From Solimicrobium sp043758755 (GTDB lineage Bacteria > Pseudomonadota > Gammaproteobacteria > Burkholderiales > Burkholderiaceae_D), in the NCBI GenBank assembly GCA_043758755.1, contig JAYVMW010000038.1:1-64000 (forward strand): DNA of 64,000 nt, written 5' to 3'. The notes under the pieces are model-generated. The model was given only the letters and a program-made list of their open reading frames with translations, searched no databases and was not told the origin of the DNA. A program made the position numbers and the translations under genes. This document shows positions 42,271 through 51,516 of this stretch, piece by piece (position 1 is the first letter of the stretch; every line of letters starts with the position of its first letter).

Positions 42271-43854
42271 TTATTCTTTCAGTTTGCGCCACAGCGTGGT
42301 GCGGCTTATGCCCAGGTGGCTGGCCGCGGCGGCACGGTTGCCTTTGAACGTGTTGATCGCCTGTTTGATTTGCTGAATTGATAAATCTGCGCCGGGAATT
42401 GCCGAAGTGCTGATCTGGGTGACGGGCTCTGTCTGACTGAGTTCGGGCATGGCCTTGAGTAACAGGCTAGGGGTCAGGGCCTGCAAGGGTTCTGCCAGCA
42501 AAAACAGCGCAAGCCGTTCACAGATATTGCGCAGTTCACGCACATTGCCCGGCCATGCATAGGAGCTCAATAAATCCTGACAGGCCAGCACTTCCGCATG
42601 CAGATTCACGTGCGGCTGCATGCCCAGACTGGCCAGGGAATTTTTCAGGCACCATTCCGTCAGATTAACCACGTCTTCAAGACGCTCACGCAGGGCCGGC
42701 AGTTGCAGTTGCAGCACCGCCAGACGGTAATACAGGTCGCGGCGAAATTGTGACTGATCCATTTTTTGTCGCAGATCGCAATGCGTTGCACTGATAATGC
42801 GAACATCGACCGGAACCGGCCGGGTTGCACCGACCCTGACTACCTGTCGTTCTTCCAGAACCCGTAGCAGTCTGGTTTGCAGGGCAAAAGGCATTTCGCC
42901 AATCTCATCGAGAAACAGTGTGCCATGATGTGCAGTCTCAATCAGCCCGGCATGACCACCGCGACGCGCGCCGGTAAAGGCGCTGTCCTGATAACCAAAT
43001 AATTCCGCTTCCAGCAGCGACTCGGCAATGGCGCCGCAATTGACAGCCACGAATGGAGCGCGGGCCCGGCTGCTGGCCTGATGAATCGCCTGCGCTGCCA
43101 GTTCTTTACCGCTGCCGGTTTCCCCCTGTATCAGCACACTGGCACCGGAACGGGCAAACAGCGTGATGTTGGTTCTGACCTGTTGCATCAGCGCGGATTC
43201 GCCGCGCAGATTTTCAACCCCATGTCTGGCACGTAGCGTATCGCGGCTGGCCAGTGCCGGTCCGGTTTCGATGCGTGAAAACTTGGCAATTTCCAGCGCG
43301 TCGTGAAAGGCCTGACGGATCGAATTGGCAGAATACAGAAAGATTCCGGTCAAGCCGGCTTCAACGGCCAGGTCCGACACCAGACCGGCACCAACAATGG
43401 CTTTGATGCCGCGCGACTTGAGTTCAATGATTTGTGAGCGCGCATCTTCTTCGGTGGTGTAGGTGCGCTGGGTCAGGTCAAAACCAAAAGTGGTCTTGAA
43501 TTCATCCAGTTCCGGCATGGTCTGCTGGTAGGTAATGATGCCGATTTCGTTGCTGACCTGTCTGGCCCGTGACAGGGCCTGCATCACGTCAAAACCGCTG
43601 GCCTTGGCAATGATGACAGGGACCGGCAGGCGGCTTTTTAAATACGCCGCATTCGATCCGGCTGCGATAATGGCATCGCAACGTTCACTTTGCATGCGTT
43701 CCCGCAATATCTTGACCGCATCTTCAAAACCCAGATGGATGGGTTCGATGTGGGCGACATCGGCATATTCCAGCATGATGTCGCGAAATAAATCAAACAG
43801 TCTGGAAATGGATACGGTCCAGATAACAGGTTTGTCATTTTGGTGGGGAGTCAT
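42271..43854 (-). CDS. prpR: Sigma-54-dependent regulator, PrpR type
   Basis: A 527-residue bacterial enhancer-binding protein. The N-terminal PrpR sensor domain (about 10-190) resembles a periplasmic-binding fold (CDAIIAAGSNAAYLK, PVPVIIAKASGFDVMQAL) that in PrpR senses 2-methylcitrate. The AAA+ domain has Walker A GETGSGKE (244-251), ELFGY and a GAFTGA loop that here reads SAFTGA (291-296), then LFLDEIGEM (Walker B). A Fis-type HTH ends the protein (NRAAAASHLGISRTTLWRKL). Propionate genes prpBCD are not beside it, which is unusual since prpR is normally divergent from them. Confidence 0.9.
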   Translation of the reverse strand: MTPHQNDKPVIWTVSISRLFDLFRDIMLEYADVAHIEPIHLGFEDAVKILRERMQSERCDAIIAAGSNAAYLKSRLPVPVIIAKASGFDVMQALSRARQVSNEIGIITYQQTMPELDEFKTTFGFDLTQRTYTTEEDARSQIIELKSRGIKAIVGAGLVSDLAVEAGLTGIFLYSANSIRQAFHDALEIAKFSRIETGPALASRDTLRARHGVENLRGESALMQQVRTNITLFARSGASVLIQGETGSGKELAAQAIHQASSRARAPFVAVNCGAIAESLLEAELFGYQDSAFTGARRGGHAGLIETAHHGTLFLDEIGEMPFALQTRLLRVLEERQVVRVGATRPVPVDVRIISATHCDLRQKMDQSQFRRDLYYRLAVLQLQLPALRERLEDVVNLTEWCLKNSLASLGMQPHVNLHAEVLACQDLLSSYAWPGNVRELRNICERLALFLLAEPLQALTPSLLLKAMPELSQTEPVTQISTSAIPGADLSIQQIKQAINTFKGNRAAAASHLGISRTTLWRKLKE

Positions 43855-43942
43855 GTTTCACGTGTTTCAAAGTAACGTTGAGTGCGACTGATTATGCAAC
43901 ATTAGCTGGCTTAACGCGAACATATTTAGATGGCGAAAAAAC

Positions 43943-43970
43943 AAAACCTGCAAATTGCTTTGCAGGTTTT
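43943..43970 (-). terminator. Terminator hairpin after the DODA-type dioxygenase gene
   Basis: AAAACCTGCAAA, loop TTGC, TTTGCAGGTTTT: a perfect 12-bp stem, followed on the minus strand by a T-rich tract. It lies about 100 bp after the dioxygenase stop and 90 bp before prpR. Confidence 0.85.
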
Positions 43971-44068
43971 CGCACTCAAAATTCCGATCAAGTTGGCATA
44001 AGTTTAAAACAAAATTTACCGAACAATGGAAGGCAGGGTTACAAACAATTACATGCAAGTGTCTTGAA

Positions 44069-44866
44069 TCACCCGAATTTGAAGCTGGATACTGTCAGCC
44101 AGCCAAAGAAGGAACTTTCATGATAAACGCAGGTCGATGCTTCCTGTTCCGCAGCACCAAGCGCCACCATTAGCGGCAGCAGGTGTTCCTCGCGCGGATG
44201 GGCAACCCGGGCTGACGGAGCGGTACTCCATGCGTTGAGCCGGTCAATGCGCTCTTTACCTGACAGCGCCAGGGTACTTTGCAGCCATGCGTCAAATTCT
44301 ACCGACGCAGTATGGCCGGCCGGTCCGAATTTGCGCATATTGTGAAAACTCAGTCCGCTGCCGATGATCAATATGCCCTGCTGTCTTAACGGAGCAAGGG
44401 CGCGCCCCAGCGCAACATGCTGGGCCGGATCCAACTGCTTTTTCAGAGACAACTGAACGATCGGCACGTCGGCGTCGGGATAGATGGGAAACAGGGCGGA
44501 ATAAGTGCCGTGATCAAAACCGCGTTCGGCGTCGGAATTCACAGTAATGCCTGCGTGAGTCAGCAACTCCTGCACCTGTTTAGCAAGGTGCGGTGAGCCG
44601 GGAGCCGGGTAACTGATCTGATAGGTATGGTCCGGAAATCCTTTGTAATCATAAATCATGCCGGGAGCGGGATTGGTCATGACGGTAAACTCGTCTTCCT
44701 GCCAGTGCGCCGAGATCACTAAAATCGCTGTTGGTCGCACACCGATCTGGGCCGGCATTTCCTTGAGGGCTGCGCTGAGTTTGTCATAGGTTCGGCCATA
44801 CTCTTTTTTCATGTAGGGCCATGGTCCACCGCCGTGTGAAACGAAATAGGTAGGTAGCTGTGTCAT
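44069..44866 (-). CDS. DODA-type extradiol ring-opening dioxygenase (YgiD-like)
   Basis: A 265-residue class III extradiol dioxygenase-like protein from the ATG at 44866 (the open frame to 44956 overlaps the preceding gene). The N-terminus TYFVSHGGGPWPYM holds a metal-ligand His, and ERGFDHGTYSALFPIYPDADVPIVQLSL is the second metal site (quoted in part: FDHGTYSALFP). GSGLSFHNMRKFG is also characteristic. E. coli YgiD opens the ring of L-DOPA in vitro; the natural substrate is uncertain. It lies about 50 bp downstream of the TPR-methyltransferase gene on the same strand. Confidence 0.9.
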   Translation of the reverse strand: MTQLPTYFVSHGGGPWPYMKKEYGRTYDKLSAALKEMPAQIGVRPTAILVISAHWQEDEFTVMTNPAPGMIYDYKGFPDHTYQISYPAPGSPHLAKQVQELLTHAGITVNSDAERGFDHGTYSALFPIYPDADVPIVQLSLKKQLDPAQHVALGRALAPLRQQGILIIGSGLSFHNMRKFGPAGHTASVEFDAWLQSTLALSGKERIDRLNAWSTAPSARVAHPREEHLLPLMVALGAAEQEASTCVYHESSFFGWLTVSSFKFG

Positions 44867-44915
44867 TTGAAATAATGGGAAGTTGAAAGGGTAAAAACCG
44901 GAGTGAAGTTTAGGC

Positions 44916-46478
44916 TTAAACTTCCCGGGTGCCTGAAACTTTCTGTAACAGAACAATCAGTGCTTCTGATTTGATTTGATGCTCCTGCCTGCCGGTATGC
45001 TGCTGCAGGTCGATCACGGTCAAATCATATCGATGTGCCAGTTGCCTGAGGTAGGCTGCAGAGTGTGCGTAACGTGCACTTGTTTGTAAAATGTAATCGT
45101 CACTACTCCCATTACGGTCCAGATGTTCAACTGAAAAACAGAACAGACCCCGGTCACCCAATGCCTTGCCGACACCTTGCATGAGCTGATTCAGATCACC
45201 AAGATAAACCAGCACGTCGGCCGCGGTAATCAGATCAAATTGCTCATCTGTGTGAAACAGAAAATCAGTTATTTCCGCACAAACCAGACTGTCATACAGA
45301 TTCAGCCGCGCTGCCTGATCCAGCATATTCTGCGACAGATCCACGCCAGTCAGGGTGTCGGCATGTTGGCGCAGAAACGGCGCGCACAACCCGGTACCGC
45401 AACCCAGATCAAGGCAGGCCATCGATGCGCTCGGCAGGTGCGGGCAGAGCATGGTTGAAATCTTCTCCGGAACGGCATACTTCAATACCTGGGTCAGATG
45501 CGCATCAAAATGATCGGCGTACTGGTCAAACAATTCGCTGACATAGGCGCAGGGCGGTGCTTTCGGCACTGTTCCTGCCCCCAGCGAGGCCAGCAGAAAA
45601 TCAATCTGGTTAGCCTGGGCGCCGAGTTCCCGCGCGCGCTGATAGGCAGCAATGGCCAGCTCGACTTTATTTAAATGTCTAAGCGAATTTCCCAGATACA
45701 AATAGGCGTTGGGGTAATTGGGCTGGTAGCTGGTCGCCAGTTCAAAATCCGCCACTGCATGGTCAAATTCGAGCAGTCGGTTGTAACTGATGCCCCGGTT
45801 GAAAATGGCCTGTGCAAAATCGGTTTTGATTTTGATGGCATGACTGTAGCAAACCACCGCGTCGGCATACCGGCCCAGACTGTGCAGGGTAATGCCCATT
45901 GCGTTACACGCCTGTGGGTAGGCAGGCCGGAGTTGCAATGCGTGTTCATAATGCTGCAAGGCTTGCTCAAATTGCCCGGTCAGGTGCAGGGCCAGGCCAC
46001 AGTGATAGAACGCCTCAGGATAGTCCGGCAAACAGCGTATGGCATTGCGGTAGGAATCAATCGCTTGCTGGTGGCGTCCGAGATTTTTAAAGGTATTGCC
46101 GAGATTGTTATGCGCCATCGCATAGTCTGGTTTTAACTCTATGGCTTTTTGATAACTGACCAGAGCCTGCTCGGGTTGGTGACATCCCTGGAACGCTGCG
46201 CCCAGATTGCAGAACGCACTGGCATGACTGGCATTGAATTCGGACCGGAAACCATTGATTGCAGCAGAAATCCGTTCGACAGCTTTTTCCGGATGGCCGG
46301 TCTGTTTGGCAACGACGCCTGAAAAATGCAGGGCATCAAAGTGACCTGGATCGGCCTGCAGAATCTGTTCATAGATACCATTTGCCTGTGCAAACTTTCC
46401 CTGTCTGTGTAACCGAACCGCTGTTTGCAATAGATCGGAAAAGAGCGCGGGCAGGGGCAATGTTGTTGAATTGGTCAT
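44916..46478 (-). CDS. TPR-repeat protein with C-terminal SAM-dependent methyltransferase domain
   Basis: A 520-residue two-part protein from the ATG at 46478. The N-terminal half consists of about eight TPR repeats (GKFAQANGIYEQILQADP, AYHNLGNTFKNLGRHQQA-like blocks, GRYADAVVCYSHAIKI). The C-terminal class I methyltransferase domain has motif I ACLDLGCGTGLCAPFL, then TGVDLSQNMLDQAARL and DLITAADVLVYLGDL. Such fusions occur in proteobacteria, sometimes near glycosylation or motility genes, but the methyl acceptor is unknown. The upstream neighbour is the divergent clpB. Confidence 0.88.
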   Translation of the reverse strand: MTNSTTLPLPALFSDLLQTAVRLHRQGKFAQANGIYEQILQADPGHFDALHFSGVVAKQTGHPEKAVERISAAINGFRSEFNASHASAFCNLGAAFQGCHQPEQALVSYQKAIELKPDYAMAHNNLGNTFKNLGRHQQAIDSYRNAIRCLPDYPEAFYHCGLALHLTGQFEQALQHYEHALQLRPAYPQACNAMGITLHSLGRYADAVVCYSHAIKIKTDFAQAIFNRGISYNRLLEFDHAVADFELATSYQPNYPNAYLYLGNSLRHLNKVELAIAAYQRARELGAQANQIDFLLASLGAGTVPKAPPCAYVSELFDQYADHFDAHLTQVLKYAVPEKISTMLCPHLPSASMACLDLGCGTGLCAPFLRQHADTLTGVDLSQNMLDQAARLNLYDSLVCAEITDFLFHTDEQFDLITAADVLVYLGDLNQLMQGVGKALGDRGLFCFSVEHLDRNGSSDDYILQTSARYAHSAAYLRQLAHRYDLTVIDLQQHTGRQEHQIKSEALIVLLQKVSGTREV

Positions 46479-46565
46479 ATTGGCGGATTCAATTCCAGTC
46501 CAATCCCGCATGCTTGATGCCGATCAAACAAGTGCAGAATGAGGCGATTAAGATCATAAATAATG

Positions 46566-46591
46566 CTTGTAAATTAAAGAAATTGCCTAAT
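46566..46591 (+). promoter_or_regulatory. Heat-shock (sigma-32-like) promoter of clpB
   Basis: CTTGTAA (46566-46572), 13-bp spacer, CCTAAT (46586-46591), resembling CTTGAA-N13/14-CCCCAT. It lies 31 bp before the clpB ATG. The match is partial, and support comes from clpB being a classical RpoH gene. Confidence 0.5.
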
Positions 46592-46622
46592 GTGAGGGAG
46601 CATCACTGTTTAGGAGAACTTC

Positions 46623-49214
46623 ATGCGCTTTGACAAACTGACTACAAAATTACAGGCGGCTCTGGCCAATGCCCAGAGTCTGGCCGTTCGCAATGACAAC
46701 GCTTATATTGAGCCGCTGCACATTCTACTGGCATTGCTGGAAGATGACGACATGGCCGCCAATTCTTTATTGCAAAGGGCCGGCGTCAATGTGGCGGCCC
46801 TGACTTCCTCACTCAATACCGCAATCGGCAAAATTGCCAAGGTATCGGGCAATGCCGGTGAGGTGCAACTCAGCCGCGAGTCATCGGCCCTGTTCAATCT
46901 GGCTGAAAAGGAATCCCATCAGCGCGGCGATCAGTTTCTGGCGTCAGAGATGGTCTTGCTGGCTTTGTGCGACGACAAATCGGACGCCGGTCAGCTGGCA
47001 CGGCAACATGGACTGAAAAAAGCAGCACTTGAATCGGCGATTCAGGCAGTCAGAGGCGGTGCCAGTGTCGACGCGCCTGAATCGGAAGATCAGCGCGAAG
47101 CGTTAAAAAAATACACTGTGGACATTACCGCGCTGGCCAGAAAAGGCAAGCTCGATCCGGTGATTGGTCGCGATGATGAAATCCGTCGCACCATTCAGAT
47201 CCTGCAGCGGCGCAGCAAAAACAATCCGGTACTGATCGGCGAACCGGGCGTGGGTAAAACTGCGATTGTGGAAGGATTGGCGCAGCGCATCATTAATGGC
47301 GAAGTGCCTGACAGTCTGAAATCGAAACGGGTACTGTCACTGGATATGGCTTCGCTGCTGGCCGGTGCAAAATATCGTGGCGAATTTGAAGAACGTCTGA
47401 AATCGGTGCTGAAGGAAATTGCGCTTGATGAAGGCCAGACTATTGTCTTCATCGATGAATTGCACACCATGGTGGGTGCGGGCAAGGCTGAAGGCGCGAT
47501 AGATGCCGGCAACATGCTCAAACCGGCATTGGCACGTGGTGAGTTGCACTGCGTGGGTGCGACTACGCTGGACGAGTACCGGAAATACGTTGAAAAAGAC
47601 GCGGCACTGGAACGACGCTTTCAAAAAGTGCTGGTCGATGAACCGAGTGTGGAAGATACCATCGCGATTTTGCGCGGCTTGCAGGAAAAGTATGAGGTAC
47701 ATCACGGCGTTGATATTACCGACCCGGCCATTATCGCCGCGGCCGAGTTGTCACATCGGTATATCACGGACCGTTTTTTGCCGGACAAGGCAATCGACCT
47801 GATTGACGAAGCAGCGTCAAAAATCAAGATTGAAATTGATTCTCGCCCGGAAGTGATGGATAAACTGGATCGTCGCACCATTCAGCTCAAGATTGAGCGC
47901 GAAGCGATCAAAAAGGAAAAGGACGAGGGGTCGATCAAACGCCTGGCACTGCTCAACGAAGAAATAGTCAAGCTGGAACGTGAATACGCTGATCTGGAAG
48001 AAATCTGGAAGGCCGAAAAAGCGTCGGTACAGGGCAGCACGCATATCAAGGAAGAAATCGAGAAAATCCGTCTGCAGATGGAAGAAGCGCGGCGCAAGGG
48101 TGACTGGCAAACCATGTCGGAACTGCAGTATGGAAAACTGCCGGAGCTGGAAGCCAGACAGAAACAGGCCGACAAGAGTGATGAAGCGGACAAAGATGGC
48201 AGCAAGCCGGCCAAAATGCGGCTGTTGCGCACGCAGGTGGGTGCAGAGGAAATTGCCGAAGTGGTGTCACGCGCCACCGGCATTCCTGTTTCACGCATGA
48301 TGACCGGTGAAAAAGAAAAACTGATTCATATGGAAGCACGCCTGCATCAGCGCCTGGTTGGACAGGATGAAGCGGTTGTGGCGGTATCCGACGCAATCCG
48401 TCGCTCTCGTGCCGGCTTGAGTGATACTACCCGTCCGTATGGTTCATTCTTGTTTCTTGGACCGACCGGTGTGGGTAAAACCGAATTGTGCAAGGCGCTC
48501 GCAGGATTCCTGTTTGACAGCGAAGATGCCCTGATCCGGATCGATATGAGCGAGTTCATGGAGAAGCATTCCGTGTCGCGACTGATCGGTGCGCCACCCG
48601 GTTATGTCGGTTATGAAGAGGGTGGTTATCTGACTGAAGCCGTGCGCCGCAAGCCGTATTCGGTGATTCTGCTCGATGAGGTGGAAAAGGCGCATCACGA
48701 TGTCTTTAACGTGTTGCTGCAGGTGCTCGATGATGGTCGCATGACCGACGGGCAGGGCCGCACCGTGGATTTTAAAAATACCGTGATCGTCATGACGTCC
48801 AATCTGGGTTCACATCGGATTCAGGCCATGGAAGAAACCGAGCCGTCAGTTGTCAAAATGGCGGTAATGGCAGAAGTGCGTGAGCATTTCCGGCCCGAAT
48901 TCATTAACCGTATTGATGAAATCGTGGTGTTCCATGCCCTCGATGCAAAAAATATTGGTGCCATTGCCAAACTGCAGCTCAATATTCTGCAGGGTCGGCT
49001 GGCCAAACTGGAAATCGGTTTGCATATCAGTGACGAGGCCTTGAGCAAAATTGCCGAAGCCGGTTTTGATCCGGTGTATGGCGCGCGGCCATTAAAACGG
49101 GCCATTCAGCAGTTGATCGAAAATCCATTGTCAAAACTGATACTGGAAGGGCGCTATGCTCCCAAACAGGAAGTCAGGGTTGTGGTCAAGGGCGGGCAAA
49201 TGGTTTTTGAGTGA
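46623..49214 (+). CDS. clpB: ATP-dependent chaperone ClpB
   Basis: Hexameric AAA+ disaggregase of 863 residues that works with DnaK to rescue aggregated proteins after heat stress. It shows the Clp N-terminal double repeat (1-145), first AAA domain with Walker A GEPGVGKT and IDELHTMVGAG, the long coiled-coil middle domain (about 400-525, REAIKKEKDEGSIKRL onward), which distinguishes ClpB from ClpA/ClpC, second AAA domain with Walker A GPTGVGKTE, and the C-terminal D2-small domain (FDPVYGARPLKRAIQ). No ClpP-binding loop is needed. Ribosome site AGGAG; a heat-shock-like promoter precedes it. Confidence 0.98.
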   Translation: MRFDKLTTKLQAALANAQSLAVRNDNAYIEPLHILLALLEDDDMAANSLLQRAGVNVAALTSSLNTAIGKIAKVSGNAGEVQLSRESSALFNLAEKESHQRGDQFLASEMVLLALCDDKSDAGQLARQHGLKKAALESAIQAVRGGASVDAPESEDQREALKKYTVDITALARKGKLDPVIGRDDEIRRTIQILQRRSKNNPVLIGEPGVGKTAIVEGLAQRIINGEVPDSLKSKRVLSLDMASLLAGAKYRGEFEERLKSVLKEIALDEGQTIVFIDELHTMVGAGKAEGAIDAGNMLKPALARGELHCVGATTLDEYRKYVEKDAALERRFQKVLVDEPSVEDTIAILRGLQEKYEVHHGVDITDPAIIAAAELSHRYITDRFLPDKAIDLIDEAASKIKIEIDSRPEVMDKLDRRTIQLKIEREAIKKEKDEGSIKRLALLNEEIVKLEREYADLEEIWKAEKASVQGSTHIKEEIEKIRLQMEEARRKGDWQTMSELQYGKLPELEARQKQADKSDEADKDGSKPAKMRLLRTQVGAEEIAEVVSRATGIPVSRMMTGEKEKLIHMEARLHQRLVGQDEAVVAVSDAIRRSRAGLSDTTRPYGSFLFLGPTGVGKTELCKALAGFLFDSEDALIRIDMSEFMEKHSVSRLIGAPPGYVGYEEGGYLTEAVRRKPYSVILLDEVEKAHHDVFNVLLQVLDDGRMTDGQGRTVDFKNTVIVMTSNLGSHRIQAMEETEPSVVKMAVMAEVREHFRPEFINRIDEIVVFHALDAKNIGAIAKLQLNILQGRLAKLEIGLHISDEALSKIAEAGFDPVYGARPLKRAIQQLIENPLSKLILEGRYAPKQEVRVVVKGGQMVFE

Positions 49215-49226
49215 CCTGCTGCGCCT

Positions 49227-49257
49227 GAAGGGTGGATGCGTGCGGCATCCGCCCTTC
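49227..49257 (+). terminator. Hairpin after clpB (likely terminator)
   Basis: GAAGGG/GGATGC pair with GCATCC/CCCTTC around a short loop, 13 bp after the stop. The T-run is weak. Confidence 0.6.
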
Positions 49258-49365
49258 ATTCAAAGCTTTTATAACGAATATCATTTTCCCTCGCTTGTTC
49301 AATATCAAAGTCCTGACTGGGTTAGTTTGCTACAGTCGCTGCAACTTTGACTTATAGAACTCACT

Positions 49366-50514
49366 ATGTTGCTCACTTCATCATTTCCGTTACTGAATTT
49401 AAAGGGTAAAAGCCTGTTGCCAATCGTACAGGGCGGCATGGGTGTTGGCATTTCTGCACATCGTCTGGCCGGCACCGTGGCCAGTTTTGGTGCCGTTGGT
49501 ACTATTTCCAGTGTTGATCTGCGCCGCCATCATGCCGACCTGATGGAACAGACCGGCAAATCGCGCGATCGTGAAAAAATCAATCTGGCCAATCTGGTGG
49601 CGCTGGATCGCGAGATCAAACTGGCACAGCAGTTGGCTAAAGGCAGTGGCATGCTGGCCGTCAATGTAATGAAAGCGGTTTCCGAATACGCATCCTATGT
49701 CCGTCAGGCCTGTGCCAGCGGTATCGATGCAGTGGTAGTCGGTGCGGGACTGCCTCTGGATCTGCCTGAAATTACAATAGATTTCCCCAAGGTAGCTTTG
49801 ATTCCGATTTTATCGGATGCACGCGGTATTGCTCTGGTCTTGAAAAAATGGATGCGCAAGAATCGGCTTCCAGACGCCATCGTGATTGAAAATCCGAGCT
49901 ACGCAGCCGGTCATCTGGGTGCTGCGCGCCCGGAAGAAGTCCATGCCCCCCATTTTGCTTTTTCAACCGTACTCGAAAATACCCTGCAATTATTCAAGGA
50001 TTTGCAGATTGAGTCGGAACGGATTCCGTTAATCGTTGCCGGTGGTGTGAATCAGCATCAGCAGGCTGCAACGCTGTTCTCGCAGGGCGCCTCCGCCATG
50101 CAGCTTGGCACTGCCTTTGCAGTCACCGAAGAAGGTGATGCAGATATCAAATTCAAACAGGTTCTGGCCCAGGCCCGTCCGGAGGATATCGTTACTTTCA
50201 TGAGCGTGGCCGGTTTGCCTGCACGTGCAGTGAAAACACCATGGCTGATGAATTACCTGGACAAAGAAGGCAAAATGCAGGGCAAGGCCAAAGTTCAGGA
50301 GTGTACTGTCGGTTTTGACTGTCTGCAGCAATGTGGTCTGAGAGACGGCAACCCCAAGGCCGGGCAATTCTGTATCGATACCCGACTGGGTTTTGCACTG
50401 GAAGGCGATCAAAAACGCGGCTTGTTCTTCAGAGGTTCTGAACCTTTGCCATTTGGGAACGCGATCCGTCCGGTTAAGGACTTGATCAATCTTATTTTGA
50501 ATGGACGAAGCTAA
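49366..50514 (+). CDS. Nitronate monooxygenase / NPD-family flavin oxidoreductase
   Basis: FMN-dependent TIM-barrel protein of 382 residues of the 2-nitropropane dioxygenase/FabK-like family. Seen are PIVQGGMGVGISAHRLAGTVA (in parts: VQGGMGVGISAHRLAG), VVGAGLPLDL, PSYAAGHLGA with the His expected near FMN, and PLIVAGGVNQHQQAATLFSQGASAMQLGTAF (in part: AGGVNQHQQA) for phosphate binding. Members oxidise nitronates or act as enoyl-ACP reductases; the C-terminal Cys cluster (VGFDCLQQCGLRDG) is a less common feature. The substrate is uncertain. Confidence 0.85.
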   Translation: MLLTSSFPLLNLKGKSLLPIVQGGMGVGISAHRLAGTVASFGAVGTISSVDLRRHHADLMEQTGKSRDREKINLANLVALDREIKLAQQLAKGSGMLAVNVMKAVSEYASYVRQACASGIDAVVVGAGLPLDLPEITIDFPKVALIPILSDARGIALVLKKWMRKNRLPDAIVIENPSYAAGHLGAARPEEVHAPHFAFSTVLENTLQLFKDLQIESERIPLIVAGGVNQHQQAATLFSQGASAMQLGTAFAVTEEGDADIKFKQVLAQARPEDIVTFMSVAGLPARAVKTPWLMNYLDKEGKMQGKAKVQECTVGFDCLQQCGLRDGNPKAGQFCIDTRLGFALEGDQKRGLFFRGSEPLPFGNAIRPVKDLINLILNGRS

Positions 50515-50520
50515 AGTCAT

Positions 50521-50555
50521 CAATTGCAGTAAAACCGAATTTCTTACTGCAGTTG
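50521..50555. terminator. Convergent terminator between the NPD-family gene and smpB
   Basis: CAATTGCAGTAA and TTACTGCAGTTG form a 12-bp stem (one G-U) around an 11-nt loop, 7 bp from each stop. Confidence 0.7.
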
Positions 50556-50562
50556 CTTGTAT

Positions 50563-51012
50563 TTAGCGCCGGTGAATTTTCATTATCTGCTGCTGCTCAC
50601 GTTGCCAGTCGCGGTTTTTTTCTGTCTCACGTTTATCGTACTGCTTTTTGCCTTTGGCCAGACCGATCTGCAGTTTGATTCGGCCACCTTTAAAATGCAT
50701 GTTGAGTGGAACCAGTGTGTAACCGGACCGCTCAACTTTTCCGATCAGTTTGTTGATCTCAGACTTGTTCAACAGCAGTTTTCTGGTGCGCAGTGCTTCC
50801 GGACTGATATGGGTCGATGCGGTCGCCAGTGCGCCGATGTGCACCCCAAATAAAAAAATCTCACCCTGCTTGACGATCACGTAGCCTTCCTTAAGCTGAA
50901 CCCGGCCGGCGCGGATCGCCTTGACTTCCCACCCCTCCAAAACAACACCGGCTTCAAATTGTTCTTCGATAAAATAATCGTGAAAGGCTTTTTTATTATC
51001 AGCAATGCTCAT
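50563..51012 (-). CDS. smpB: SsrA-binding protein SmpB
   Basis: A 149-residue partner of tmRNA in trans-translation, freeing ribosomes stalled on broken mRNA. Characteristic segments are NKKAFHDYFIEEQFEAGVVL, EGWEVKAIRAGRVQLKEGYV and the basic tail KRETEKNRDWQREQQQIMK, which enters the mRNA channel. tmRNA (ssrA) itself was not found in this window. It is divergent from ratA, an arrangement conserved across beta- and gammaproteobacteria. Confidence 0.97.
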   Translation of the reverse strand: MSIADNKKAFHDYFIEEQFEAGVVLEGWEVKAIRAGRVQLKEGYVIVKQGEIFLFGVHIGALATASTHISPEALRTRKLLLNKSEINKLIGKVERSGYTLVPLNMHFKGGRIKLQIGLAKGKKQYDKRETEKNRDWQREQQQIMKIHRR

Positions 51013-51066
51013 ATCAACTAAGTCAGGTAGAATTTCGGATCAGGGAAAAACCTGCTCCACAAACAA

Positions 51067-51516
51067 ATGGTTAAAAAAAATATGGCAGTAGTACAAAAAT
51101 CGATACTGGTCGGATATAGCGTTGAACAAATGTTTAAATTGGTCGATGCCGTGGAAGAGTATCCCCAATTCATGCCCTGGTGCGGCGGCGTCGAAGTTCA
51201 CGAACGAAAAGAAACTGGTCTGTTGTCCACCCTGCATATCAATTTTCATGGTGTGCAGCAGAGCTTCACCACTGAAAACACCAATTCCGCGCCGAGCCTG
51301 ATGACAATGAAATTGATTTCAGGGCCATTCAAACAGCTGGAAGGAACCTGGGTATTTAAACCTTTGCGCGACAATGCCTGTAAAGTTGAATTCGATTTGC
51401 ACTACGAATTTTCAAGCAAGATTCTAGAGCATTTGATCGGTCCTGTGTTCAGTAAAATTGCCAACAGCTTTGTTGACGCATTCTGTCATCGTGCCGAAAG
51501 TGTCTATGGCAAGTAA
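51067..51516 (+). CDS. ratA: RatA-type START/COQ10-like protein
   Basis: A 149-residue member of the polyketide cyclase/START superfamily. E. coli RatA was described as a ribosome-binding toxin that blocks 70S assembly. The family is also related to the ubiquinone-binding COQ10, so the natural role may be quinone-related. Visible are VEEYPQFMPWCGGVEV, ISGPFKQLEGTWVFKPL and IANSFVDAFCHRAESVYG. ATG 51067 or 51082 are both possible. It overlaps rnfH by 11 bp, as usual for this pair. Confidence 0.92.
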   Translation: MVKKNMAVVQKSILVGYSVEQMFKLVDAVEEYPQFMPWCGGVEVHERKETGLLSTLHINFHGVQQSFTTENTNSAPSLMTMKLISGPFKQLEGTWVFKPLRDNACKVEFDLHYEFSSKILEHLIGPVFSKIANSFVDAFCHRAESVYGK

